20,458 nt of DNA, taken from NCBI GenBank assembly GCA_038065175.1, contig JBBTRN010000017.1, positions 1 through 20,458 of the forward strand. Reading direction: 5' to 3'. The notes under the pieces were generated by a model. The model had not been told where the DNA came from, did no database searches, and saw nothing but the letters and a program-made list of their open reading frames with translations. The DNA comes from JBBTRN01 sp038065175 (GTDB lineage Bacteria; Patescibacteriota; Doudnabacteria; UBA920). This document shows positions 13,587 through 20,452 of the stretch, piece by piece (position 1 is the stretch's first letter; every line of letters begins with the position of its first letter). The translations under genes and the position numbers were made by a program.

Positions 13587-15105
13587 GAATTAAGTCTTTA
13601 ACAAAACGAAAATCATCTTTTTTTATAAATCCAATCAGAAACAAGCATAAAGTATATGCACAAGCTCCAACCATAATCGGAATAACCAAATTCATATCCT
13701 TAATTTGCCAAACCGTGAGGCCCATAACGGCCGATGCCAAAAGAGGTTTCCAAAGTATGGATAAAAACTTAAAATCTGTTATATTTTTACGCACAAAATA
13801 AAAATAAAAAATGCCTTGGATACTTTCGCTTATTACAGTCATAATTGCCGCGGCTTTAATTCCATAAATAGGAATTAAAATAATATTTCCTACAACATTT
13901 ATTAAAACATTCATGCCTGTGACTAAAGCCGCGGATTTGGTTAATTGGGAGATGATAAGTGAATTAATAGGAATGTAAATAAACAAAATCGCAATTGCCC
14001 AAACTAAAATAGACAGAACTGGCGCAGCGTCAATAAATTCCTGCCCAGCCACCAGTAAAATAAGCGGCTTGGCTAAAATCATGCCGCCGACAGCTAAGGG
14101 CAAAGCCACTGCAATCATCAACCTTAAATATTTTTCCAAAGTTGATTTAACATCGCTAATCATCCCAGCGGCCATAAGCCCGGCCAAAACCGGAAATAGC
14201 GTGTGCGACACCGAGGCGGGAAAAAAATTAAGCAAATCCACAAATTTATAAGCCGCGGTATAGAGGCCTGTTTGACCGTAGTCTAAAAGGCGCGTGATTA
14301 TAATAATATCTATCCTGTTATAAATTGCGCTAAAGCCTACGAGCAAAGCAAACGGCCAGGCGTGTTTAAGAATGTCGATAATGATTTGAAATTTTTTTAC
14401 TTGATTCATCGACTGTGTCATTGCGAGGCCTGTACCGAACGAAGCGAAGGAACTGGACGAAGCAATCTGGTCCTCGGATGTAGATCGCTTCGGATGCACT
14501 CGCGATGACAACTGATTGCTAATTACCAAGTGTTTCCTTACAAAAAGCCTATACAAAACCAAGTCAATTAAACCAAAAACCAACTGGACGCTTGCCAAAA
14601 ACACAATATATTTTTTTAGCCAAATGGCTAAAAAAATTATAGTGATGTTAACAATCGAATTTAAAAAATTGATGAATGCTACCTTTTTTAAATCCTGTTT
14701 GGCTGTCATTACTGACAAAAACGGGTAGCAAAGGGCGTTAGCAACCATGCCTAAACCGATAATGGCAACAGCCTTAAAAATCAGCGGATCAAAATGCCTA
14801 AAATAAGCAATGGCAATGAGCAAACCATATAACAAAACCGCTAGCACGCTTTCAAAAACAAGAAAACTCTGGAAATACTTTTTGGTATTATCGGGATCCT
14901 CGCTCATTCTTTTGGTTATAAACTGCTGGACGCCAAAATCAACAACCGTGGAGAATATCAAAACATAAGAAAGGACGAATTGATACTGCCCGCTGCCGAA
15001 TGGCCCCAAATAACGAAACAATTGGGCATAAGCCAAAAACAAAAAAACCAGGGCCGCGCCCCTTGAAACTGTTAGCCAAAAAATATTCTTAAAAACTAGG
15101 CTCAT
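13576..15105 (-). CDS. Wzx-like flippase
   Basis: A polytopic MATE/MOP-superfamily flippase (509 residues, about 12-14 hydrophobic segments) that should move lipid-linked glycan units across the cytoplasmic membrane. Typical features are the amphipathic N-terminal FKNIFWLTVSRGAALVFLF, RYLGPFGSGQYQF (31-43), DFGVQQFITKRMS (56-68) and, in the second half, HAWPFALLVGFSAIYNRIDIIII. Residues about 194-236 are a polar loop absent from ordinary flippases; 199-230 are encoded by a 95-bp palindromic repeat inserted in frame. It is the first structural gene after the regulator. A palindrome matching the regulator's own operator lies immediately before its ATG. Confidence 0.92.
   Translation of the reverse strand: MSLVFKNIFWLTVSRGAALVFLFLAYAQLFRYLGPFGSGQYQFVLSYVLIFSTVVDFGVQQFITKRMSEDPDNTKKYFQSFLVFESVLAVLLYGLLIAIAYFRHFDPLIFKAVAIIGLGMVANALCYPFLSVMTAKQDLKKVAFINFLNSIVNITIIFLAIWLKKYIVFLASVQLVFGLIDLVLYRLFVRKHLVISNQLSSRVHPKRSTSEDQIASSSSFASFGTGLAMTQSMNQVKKFQIIIDILKHAWPFALLVGFSAIYNRIDIIIITRLLDYGQTGLYTAAYKFVDLLNFFPASVSHTLFPVLAGLMAAGMISDVKSTLEKYLRLMIAVALPLAVGGMILAKPLILLVAGQEFIDAAPVLSILVWAIAILFIYIPINSLIISQLTKSAALVTGMNVLINVVGNIILIPIYGIKAAAIMTVISESIQGIFYFYFVRKNITDFKFLSILWKPLLASAVMGLTVWQIKDMNLVIPIMVGACAYTLCLFLIGFIKKDDFRFVKDLIHAS
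14416..14510. repeat. 95-bp palindromic repeat inserted in the flippase gene
   Basis: The ends TGTCATTGCGAG and CTCGCGATGACA are inverted copies with one mismatch. Internally CGAAGCAATCT pairs with AGATCGCTTCG, again with one mismatch. This is the well-known TGTCATTGCGAG-type dispersed palindrome of many bacterial genomes. It is normally intergenic but here is translated without a stop. Flanking bases AATTAGCAATCAG resemble the 7-bp repeat units. Confidence 0.85.
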
Positions 15106-15143
15106 AATCTATTCTCAAATTCTTAAGAATATTAGAATACTTT
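15106..15143. promoter_or_regulatory. Second operator-like palindrome, directly upstream of the flippase start
   Basis: This site shares 28 consecutive bases with the palindrome over the regulator promoter (15430-15467), including CTATTCTCA and the central TCTTAAGA, then diverges in the outer right arm (TTAGAATAC). It spans the bases just before the flippase ATG and covers the regulator's TAA stop. Bound protein here could block transcription or act on an internal promoter. No good -10 box follows it. Confidence 0.65.
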
Positions 15144-15407
15144 AAAAAATTTATTAAACTCTTCACCATATGGAGAAAGGGTATGCTCTACCTTGTTCCC
15201 CTGATACTTCTTGTTTACTAAACCCGCCTGAGCCAATCGTCTGGTGTGCTCTGATATTGTCTTGGTATTGCCTTCTAACTCTTTCACGATCTGATCTAAC
15301 GTTAGCTTAGGCTTGGCTGCCAAAAGCATAATAATATTTATGCGGTGATGGTTAGCCGGGCCCTTAAAGTACCTTTCTAATTGTTTTGCGGTTTTAGTTG
15401 CCTTCAT
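15132..15407 (-). CDS. ArsR-type winged-helix transcriptional regulator
   Basis: A 91-residue DNA-binding protein. RINIIMLLAAKPKLTLDQIVKE and NTKTISEHTRRLAQAGLV give the winged helix-turn-helix with the recognition helix around 48-63, followed by a wing (NKKYQGNKVEHTLSPYG). It has no cysteine, so it is not a classical thiol metal sensor; no ligand domain is seen. Its promoter is overlapped by a near-perfect 38-bp palindrome, and a second copy precedes the flippase gene. It therefore probably represses itself and the glycan cluster; this is inference. The predicted transcription start is next to the ATG, so the mRNA may be leaderless. Confidence 0.88.
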   Translation of the reverse strand: MKATKTAKQLERYFKGPANHHRINIIMLLAAKPKLTLDQIVKELEGNTKTISEHTRRLAQAGLVNKKYQGNKVEHTLSPYGEEFNKFFKVF

Positions 15408-15414
15408 AAGCTTT

Positions 15415-15442
15415 ATTATATCACACCTTAATCTATTCTCAA
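15415..15442 (-). promoter_or_regulatory. Promoter of the regulator gene
   Basis: On the minus strand TTGAGA (15437-15442) and TATAAT (15415-15420) are separated by 16 bases, with TGA before the -10 box (extended -10). The start of transcription would fall at about 15408, one base before the ATG. The -35 box and most of the spacer lie within the palindrome at 15430-15467. Confidence 0.7.
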
Positions 15443-15467
15443 ATTCTTAAGAATATGAGAATAGATT
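15430..15467. promoter_or_regulatory. Operator: 38-bp palindrome over the regulator promoter
   Basis: The arms AATCTATTCTCA and TGAGAATAGATT are perfect inverted copies, and the centre AATTCTTAAGAATA is palindromic except at its ends. Only one base pair of the 19 is mismatched. The position over the -35 box indicates repression by occlusion, most likely by the winged-helix protein encoded just downstream. Confidence 0.75.
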
Positions 15468-15486
15468 TTATCAAAAAACCCGACGT

Positions 15487-15698
15487 CAAAATGCAATCTA
15501 TTTGGCAATTACCTTGCCCTTGGCATAGTTATCCACTTGCGTCTGTGTTAATTTCTTACTTCGCAAGAATGCCTAAGGCCTGGCGGGCTCAAGACGTTTT
15601 AAATCGGTTTTATCGAAATCGGAATCAAAGCTCACCAACATAGCGCTCAGTCGCTTAGCTCCCCAATATTGCCTCCGTCTTGGGCGTCAATTTTAAGT
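15487..15698 (-). pseudogene. Gene debris between the Bro-N gene and the regulator
   Basis: No intact gene is visible here. Codons 15501-15572 (stop TAG at 15498-15500) encode QVDNYAKGKVIAK, close to the C-terminus VDNYAKGDVIVK of the secreted protein encoded at 16057-17904, so this is the tail of another copy of its repeat module. An in-frame TAG (15573-15575) cuts it from the upstream coding-like stretch beginning MLVSFDSDFDKTDLKRL (15576-15641). Another short frame nearby (MPKLKIDAQDGGNIGELSD) ends at a TGA. The stretch looks like remnants of two or more genes. Confidence 0.55.
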
Positions 15699-16004
15699 TT
15701 AGGCATGCCTTGCGAATCGTCCGCTCGGTATAGATTGAATAATGCGAAAAATGCCCTCGGTATTGGCGCAATTCATAGCTTGCCTCCCGCCAAAGGTTTG
15801 AACTGGAAGGGTATGTACAATTTGTACCCACCCTTTTTCCAATTCAGGATCCCTTTGTCTCATTCTGCTGATGTATTGCTTAGGATCGCTCGAATCAATA
15901 AGAGCTAACACTACATCTTCGACAACAAACCACCATTCTTTATTATGGATGGTTTTTCTAATCTGTTTACCCTTAAATAATACAATTTGCTCTGTATCGG
16001 TCAT
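15699..16004 (-). CDS. Truncated Bro-N domain protein
   Basis: A 101-residue protein covering the Bro-N (phage antirepressor-like) domain: IVLFKGKQIRKTIHNKEWWF (7-26), VVEDVVLALIDSSDPKQYIS, RQRDPELEKGWVQI and CANTEGIFRIIQSIPS (79-94). In relatives I know, the sequence continues after IQSIPS with PKAEPFK-type residues and a second domain. Here it breaks off after IQSIPS, adds GRFARHA and stops, and degenerate sequence follows. The gene is therefore probably the surviving 5' part of a longer one. A perfect 11-bp inverted repeat lies 5 bases before the ATG. Such genes come from phages or mobile elements; whether the product is functional is unknown. Confidence 0.8.
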   Translation of the reverse strand: MTDTEQIVLFKGKQIRKTIHNKEWWFVVEDVVLALIDSSDPKQYISRMRQRDPELEKGWVQIVHTLPVQTFGGRQAMNCANTEGIFRIIQSIPSGRFARHA

Positions 16005-16008
16005 ATTT

Positions 16009-16034
16009 AAAGGGTATACCCTCGTATACCCTTT
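16009..16034. promoter_or_regulatory. Perfect inverted repeat before the Bro-N gene
   Basis: AAAGGGTATAC (16009-16019) and GTATACCCTTT (16024-16034) are exact inverted copies around CCTC, 5 bases upstream of the Bro-N ATG. There is no U run after it, so it is more likely an operator, or an RNA hairpin limiting translation, than a terminator for the gene ending at 16057. Confidence 0.6.
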
Positions 16035-16056
16035 GTCAACTACCGATTGTGGATAA

Positions 16057-17904
16057 CTATTTAACTATCACATCCCCTTTCGCATAATTATCCACCTCGC
16101 CTTGGGGTAAAGAAACGACATTTTTAAAACTATAGCCGCGGCGCTTGAAGGCTGTGCCGGTAATCCCGCGCAGCTGGCCGTTTTGCACCAGGTAAACCGC
16201 GCCTTCTTTGCTGCCTTTCACCAATACCCCATTCCTTGGCGGGTACGAAATGCTTTCCTGCCACTCGACTATTTCACCCGGGCTAAAGTAGTAGTCAGGC
16301 GTAATTTTTCTTGATTTAGACACATACTCCGATATGGAATGGAGCGCGCCTTCTTTAAATAAATACATTTGCCCGGTCTTGGAATTTGCCAGCCAGGTAA
16401 TTTCCTTTGGCGTGGCAAACGCGCCAATAACCAAAGCGCCGACTTCTTCTGGCGTAAGCACGACTACATTTTTAAAGCTTAATCCCCTGTTCTTAAATAG
16501 TTCAGACGAAAGAGGATGCTTAAGCCCGTTCTGCATTAAAAAGACTGTGCCCGAGTCCGAGGCTTTAACTAAAGTATTATCTAAAGGCGCGACAAAGCCC
16601 TGTTTTTCGTAAGTCGCGACTTCGCTGTCCGGAATTACGATAATTTTACTGAATGGGATTTTTCTTTGGGAAAAAGTAAAGCCGCTGAAGAGTTTAAGGC
16701 GGCTATTTTCAACCAAATACACAGCCGCGTCTGTCTGACCTTTTAAGACTGTGCCTTCCGAAGGCGTGAGCATTGGCCCTAGTTCAAACAACGCGGATTC
16801 CTGCGCGGAAATGCTTAAAGCCTTGGTGGGGTCTAAGCCCCTTTGCCCAACCACAAAATCTGAAGCCGGATGCTTGATATTTTTAACAAACACAAACTGT
16901 TTATTCTCGCCTATTACCCTCACGATGGTGCCGTCGGTGGGGCCAAAGACTTTATCTGTCGGGTAAGTTTCGAATTCCGTGGGCGAAGCAATAGTAGGAC
17001 TGGCGGTATTTAACTGCCGGGCAATTGCCACAAACGGCGGCACCAGCTGTTTTGTCCCGTTTTGGATTATGTATGTGTCAACGCCACTTGCAAGCTTAAT
17101 TATAGTTCCGTTTGGATACCTAAACCATTCCTGGAAGTAGCGCCAAAAATTATAATTGCCGTTGAATACATGCGGGGTGTAGCGGTACAAGGCCGCGGTC
17201 GCGCGGTTCAACAATGTGACATTCTGGCTTGGGACGCTGGTGTAATCCCCGGTCGTATTTTCGATTACTAAGGTTTCTCCCACCAGGGCCGGACGCCCGT
17301 TAAAAAGCGGGCCCCTGCCTTGCGCGTAGGAATATGACTTCATTAATGATTTGGCGGCGCCCAAATAGCGGTTGCCCTCGGAATCAAAATTGCCGAACAA
17401 CTGGTAATAAAAGCCCGGAAACAAATTACCGCAGCCGCCCGAATCCGGGCAGTCAAAACCCATAGCCTTGTCCAAAACCCTCTGTAATTTTTCGGGCGGG
17501 GTGTTCTGATGGTTGGTAATAAGACCCTGCTCTTTTTGCAAAGTCACTAAAATCACTTGTGGATTAAGGCCACTCTGGCGGGAAGCATCCCAAACAAGCT
17601 CCGCGGCAGTGCGCAAGCGCCCTAAGTTAGACCGAGGGTCTTCAAGGCCCTCCTTAAGCAGATTGGCTGATGGTTCTTTTAGCATCGCTAAAAAAGCCGG
17701 GCTAGTGTTAGCTAAAATGGAATTCCGGCTTTCTAAAAATTTTTGCACGCCCTCTGGCCCGCCAAAGGTCTGGATGTCCGAAAATACCGCGTCCTCAATA
17801 AGCTTATTCGGGTTAAAATTGGGGTCAGCTTGGGCGAGGACGGAAATCGGGAATGACAGCAACAGCAGAGCGCTGATAAATTTGAATATTTTTTGTTTTA
17901 TCAT
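16057..17904 (-). CDS. Secreted protein with lysozyme-like domain and repeated C-terminal modules
   Basis: A 615-residue exported protein. A signal peptide (residues 1-24, MIKQKIFKFISALLLLSFPI then SVLA) is followed by a domain of about 220 residues with LVWDASRQSGLNPQVILVTL, KEQGLITN, MGFDCPDSGGCG and NFWRYFQEWF. That pattern resembles lysozyme-like or glucosaminidase-like domains of cell-wall proteins; the E in LQKEQGL (residue 125) is a candidate catalytic acid, but activity is unproven. The rest holds about six modules of 50-60 residues with the pattern T(V/L)-x-K...VYLVxNGxLxxI...F..RG..F.NVV.L...E...Y, also found in the adjacent subtilase. I start at the ATG 17902-17904, which fits the signal peptide; the frame is open 16 codons further, but that part is AT-rich repeat sequence. 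Confidence 0.85.
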   Translation of the reverse strand: MIKQKIFKFISALLLLSFPISVLAQADPNFNPNKLIEDAVFSDIQTFGGPEGVQKFLESRNSILANTSPAFLAMLKEPSANLLKEGLEDPRSNLGRLRTAAELVWDASRQSGLNPQVILVTLQKEQGLITNHQNTPPEKLQRVLDKAMGFDCPDSGGCGNLFPGFYYQLFGNFDSEGNRYLGAAKSLMKSYSYAQGRGPLFNGRPALVGETLVIENTTGDYTSVPSQNVTLLNRATAALYRYTPHVFNGNYNFWRYFQEWFRYPNGTIIKLASGVDTYIIQNGTKQLVPPFVAIARQLNTASPTIASPTEFETYPTDKVFGPTDGTIVRVIGENKQFVFVKNIKHPASDFVVGQRGLDPTKALSISAQESALFELGPMLTPSEGTVLKGQTDAAVYLVENSRLKLFSGFTFSQRKIPFSKIIVIPDSEVATYEKQGFVAPLDNTLVKASDSGTVFLMQNGLKHPLSSELFKNRGLSFKNVVVLTPEEVGALVIGAFATPKEITWLANSKTGQMYLFKEGALHSISEYVSKSRKITPDYYFSPGEIVEWQESISYPPRNGVLVKGSKEGAVYLVQNGQLRGITGTAFKRRGYSFKNVVSLPQGEVDNYAKGDVIVK

Positions 17905-17917
17905 AATTTTAATTATT

Positions 17918-18021
17918 AAATTACAAATTTCAAATGTCAAATAAAATCCCAATGTTTAAATTTCAAATTTTTTAATTAAGGCATTTGGTCTTCATTTGAA
18001 ATTTGACATTTGACATTTGAA
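17918..18021. repeat. Inverted pair of 4 x 7-bp arrays between the two secreted-protein genes
   Basis: The left array (17918-17945) is AAATTAC, AAATTTC, AAATGTC, AAATAAA. The right array (17994-18021) is ATTTGAA, ATTTGAC, ATTTGAC, ATTTGAA. The arrays are in inverted orientation and 48 bases apart. On the minus strand the left array includes TTGACA (17935-17940), followed after 16 bases by TAATAA, a weak candidate promoter for the lysozyme-like gene. Confidence 0.85.
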
Positions 18022-18025
18022 ATTT

Positions 18026-19699
18026 TTAATAAAGCTTTTCTCCCTTCGCAAATCCGCCAATATCCTTGTCCGGCAATATTAACTGGGAAAATTTGGCAAT
18101 CCCCCTGTCTATTATAAACTGACGGTTTATTGGCCTAAGTGTTTCGCCTATTACCCAATACATGAGCTTTTCCGAAGGGTTTTTCGCTATTGTCCCTTCT
18201 TTTGGCTCTAAAAAACTGCCCGCAACCCAGGAATCAAATTCCGAAAAACCGACTGTGTAAATATTGGAATAATTAAAACCCCTTTGTTTAAAGATGCTGG
18301 CTAAAACCGGCCACTTCATGCCGTTTTTTACCATGTAAACAGTCGGATTTTTTTCCACCTTGATTAAAGTGCCGTCAAGGGGCAGGGCGTAGCTGCCTTC
18401 CGGAAGGCCTTCCAGCTGTTTTAAGGGCACGGTTCTTACGACAAAATTTAAAAATCTTTGATTGTAAACAAAACTGGAAACCAGCTGTTTTTTACCGCCT
18501 AAAATTAAATACACAGAACCGTTTTCCTGCGCGCGCACTACATCCCCGTCAAAAAAACTTTGGTCAAAAATCCCGGTTTCCAAACTGCGTCTTATGTTTA
18601 TTCGGCCGGCGCCTAAAAGCCCTTTGCATGGCTGGTTGTTGCACTGGCTTAAGTTTATAAAATCAACTTGGTCAGCGGTAGACAAAATCCGGTCGCGGAT
18701 TTGGACATTGCTGGCAAATGGGTACAAAGACTTTATTAGCGCGGCCTGCCCGGCCACAAAGGGCGTGGCTAGAGAAGTGCCAGAAGCATACGCGTATGCA
18801 TTCGGAGACGCGATTTTGGTGAGCGGATCGTGGTTGATAGTGGAAAGGATTCTTTTGCCGGGCGCCATTACATCTATGCAATTCCTTCCAAAATTTGAAA
18901 AAACGGTTTTTAAGTCATTCTGATCCAAGGCCCCGACTCCAATTATCATATTTTGCCCGTTGTCTTCGCACACGGGAAACACAGGCTTTAGGTCTAAATT
19001 TACGCTCTCTATGTTAGAGTCATTGCCGGCGGCCGCGACAATTACGGCATTTTTTTTAAAAGCGTAGGAAATTGCTTCGGACAAAATCCTGTCGCGCTCA
19101 AAAGCTATGCCGCCCAAAGACAAATTAATTATTTGCGCACCGTTATCGATTGCCCAAATAATGCCTTCTGCCACTAGACCGGTATCGCCTTTGCCGTTTT
19201 GGTCCAAGACTTTTATTGGCATTAGGGAAATTCGCCAATTAGTACCGGCTACTCCCGACAGGTTATTGGCAGTAGCGCCCAAAACCCCGGCTATAAGCGT
19301 GCCGTGGCCGTTGTCGTCAGAATTAACGCCCGCTTCAATCACTTGCCTGGAAATTAGGTCGTAGCCTTTTACAAAATTAATTGAACGCAAATCTTCGTGC
19401 GAGGCATCTATGCCGGTATCAATTACCGCCACTATCACCGAAAGAGAGCCAGTGGTTTTTTCCCAAGCTTCTATAAAACCGCTCTTTTGCAAGCCCCACT
19501 GCTTGTCAATATCTGCGGAGTTGGTTGTAAAGCCAGGATCGTTTAAAAAAATCTGGCTGGTATTGACTTCAAAAGCGGCTACCTGATGAAAAAATAATTG
19601 GAATGAGATAAAAATGCCTAGTCCAATTGCTAGGGTATTCTTTTTGAAATTTGATCCGCCTTGACGGATGAAATTCTTCACTTGTATTTCCCAAACCAT
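18026..19699 (-). CDS. Subtilisin-like serine protease (S8) with C-terminal surface modules
   Basis: A secreted or surface-attached protease of 557 residues. A hydrophobic segment at 22-42 is a signal peptide or anchor after a longer-than-usual polar start. The S8 domain carries D94 (AVIDTGID), H132 (GHGTLIAGV), the oxyanion N226 (AAAGND) and S309 (YASGTSLATPFVAG), so the triad is complete. There is no recognisable I9 prodomain. From about residue 386 come three copies (386-434, 443-495, 501-555) of the module found in the neighbouring lysozyme-like protein, for example GTLIKVEKNPTVYMVKNGMK. The start overlaps the GT2 gene by 22 bases but has AGGA 7 bases upstream (19707-19710), one of the few clear Shine-Dalgarno sequences here. 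Roles in processing surface proteins or in predation-like contact are speculation. Confidence 0.94.
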   Translation of the reverse strand: MVWEIQVKNFIRQGGSNFKKNTLAIGLGIFISFQLFFHQVAAFEVNTSQIFLNDPGFTTNSADIDKQWGLQKSGFIEAWEKTTGSLSVIVAVIDTGIDASHEDLRSINFVKGYDLISRQVIEAGVNSDDNGHGTLIAGVLGATANNLSGVAGTNWRISLMPIKVLDQNGKGDTGLVAEGIIWAIDNGAQIINLSLGGIAFERDRILSEAISYAFKKNAVIVAAAGNDSNIESVNLDLKPVFPVCEDNGQNMIIGVGALDQNDLKTVFSNFGRNCIDVMAPGKRILSTINHDPLTKIASPNAYAYASGTSLATPFVAGQAALIKSLYPFASNVQIRDRILSTADQVDFINLSQCNNQPCKGLLGAGRINIRRSLETGIFDQSFFDGDVVRAQENGSVYLILGGKKQLVSSFVYNQRFLNFVVRTVPLKQLEGLPEGSYALPLDGTLIKVEKNPTVYMVKNGMKWPVLASIFKQRGFNYSNIYTVGFSEFDSWVAGSFLEPKEGTIAKNPSEKLMYWVIGETLRPINRQFIIDRGIAKFSQLILPDKDIGGFAKGEKLY

Positions 19700-20397
19700 A
19701 AATTCATCCTAATTTGAATTATTTCCAAAAGCATCTTTACCATTCCGGAAAATTTCACATGGCTTTCACTGTCATTAACCCAAATGATGGGGACTTCCTT
19801 TATTTTAAAATTAGCCCTGCGGGCAAGCGCGAGGATTTCTACATCGAATGCCCAACGGTAAATGCTCTGCTTGGGAAAAATGGCTTCTGCTGATTTCGAG
19901 GTAAAAGCTTTAAACCCGCACTGGGAATCAGCCACACCCACAGGCACCAAAGTGTGGACAATAAAGCGGAACACTCCGCCCAAAAAATCCCTAATAAAAC
20001 CCTGATGCGCGGCAATTACCGCACCTTGGATTCGCCGGGAGCCGATTACCACATCATAGCCTTGTTCAAAAAAAGGCAAAAACTTGGCTATCTCATCAAT
20101 CTTCGTAGAATTATCCGCATCCATAAAAAGACGAATATCGCCAATAGTAGCTAGCATCCCCTGGCGGGTTACCCACCCTTTACCGTGGTTTTCTTGGTTC
20201 TGGATAATGCTCAAATTGGGTATTTGATTTTTTAACGAATTTACCACACTTTCTGTTTCATCTTTTGAGCCGTCGCTAATAACCAATATCTCGCTTTGGA
20301 AAGACTGCTTTTGCAAAAATCCGCTTACGGAAAGCAAAGTTTTTTGTATTCGATGAGCCTCGTTATAGGCCGGAATAATTATTGATAATTTTTGCAT
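19678..20397 (-). CDS. GT2 glycosyltransferase, dolichyl/polyprenyl-phosphate sugar synthase type
   Basis: A 239-residue family 2 glycosyltransferase like dolichyl-phosphate beta-glucosyltransferase or polyprenyl-phosphate mannose synthase. These load a sugar onto a polyprenyl phosphate carrier at the cytoplasmic membrane face. Visible are LSIIIPAYNEAHRI (4-17), EILVISDGSKDET (36-48), the DxD motif MDADNSTK (92-99), VVIGSRRI (116-123) and DSQCGFKAF (157-165), all characteristic. No C-terminal membrane helices are present. The sugar is not identifiable. It could supply lipid-linked donors for glycosylating surface proteins such as its neighbours, which is inference. The ATG shows no Shine-Dalgarno sequence. 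Confidence 0.92.
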   Translation of the reverse strand: MQKLSIIIPAYNEAHRIQKTLLSVSGFLQKQSFQSEILVISDGSKDETESVVNSLKNQIPNLSIIQNQENHGKGWVTRQGMLATIGDIRLFMDADNSTKIDEIAKFLPFFEQGYDVVIGSRRIQGAVIAAHQGFIRDFLGGVFRFIVHTLVPVGVADSQCGFKAFTSKSAEAIFPKQSIYRWAFDVEILALARRANFKIKEVPIIWVNDSESHVKFSGMVKMLLEIIQIRMNLWFGKYK

Positions 20398-20424
20398 AAT
20401 TTTGAAGTGGTAGTGAGTAATCCT

Positions 20425-20452
20425 ATTTTAGCTTTTATTCAAGAGCTAAAAT
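20425..20452. repeat. 9-bp inverted repeat upstream of the GT2 gene
   Basis: ATTTTAGCT (20425-20433) and AGCTAAAAT (20444-20452) form a perfect stem with a 10-base loop. There is no U run in either direction. It may be the end of an upstream transcript or a regulatory site. The window ends here, so context is lacking. Confidence 0.4.

Noticed and set aside
16048..16056. TTATCCACA on the minus strand, a perfect DnaA-box sequence, with related TTATCCAC at about 16088 and 15529
   Set aside because: The other two lie in codons for the VDNYA sequence at the end of the repeated module and its decayed copy, so they are coding coincidences. There is no cluster of boxes, AT-rich unwinding region or dnaA gene, so no origin is called.
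17905..17952. Sixteen extra N-terminal codons of the lysozyme-like protein
   Set aside because: They are translated from the AT-rich repeat and would place a hydrophobic stretch before the clear signal peptide beginning at the ATG 17902-17904.
456..18021. CRISPR array as an explanation for the regularly spaced repeats
   Set aside because: The units are 7 bp with no unique spacers of 25-40 bp, occur in coding as well as intergenic DNA, and no cas gene is present.
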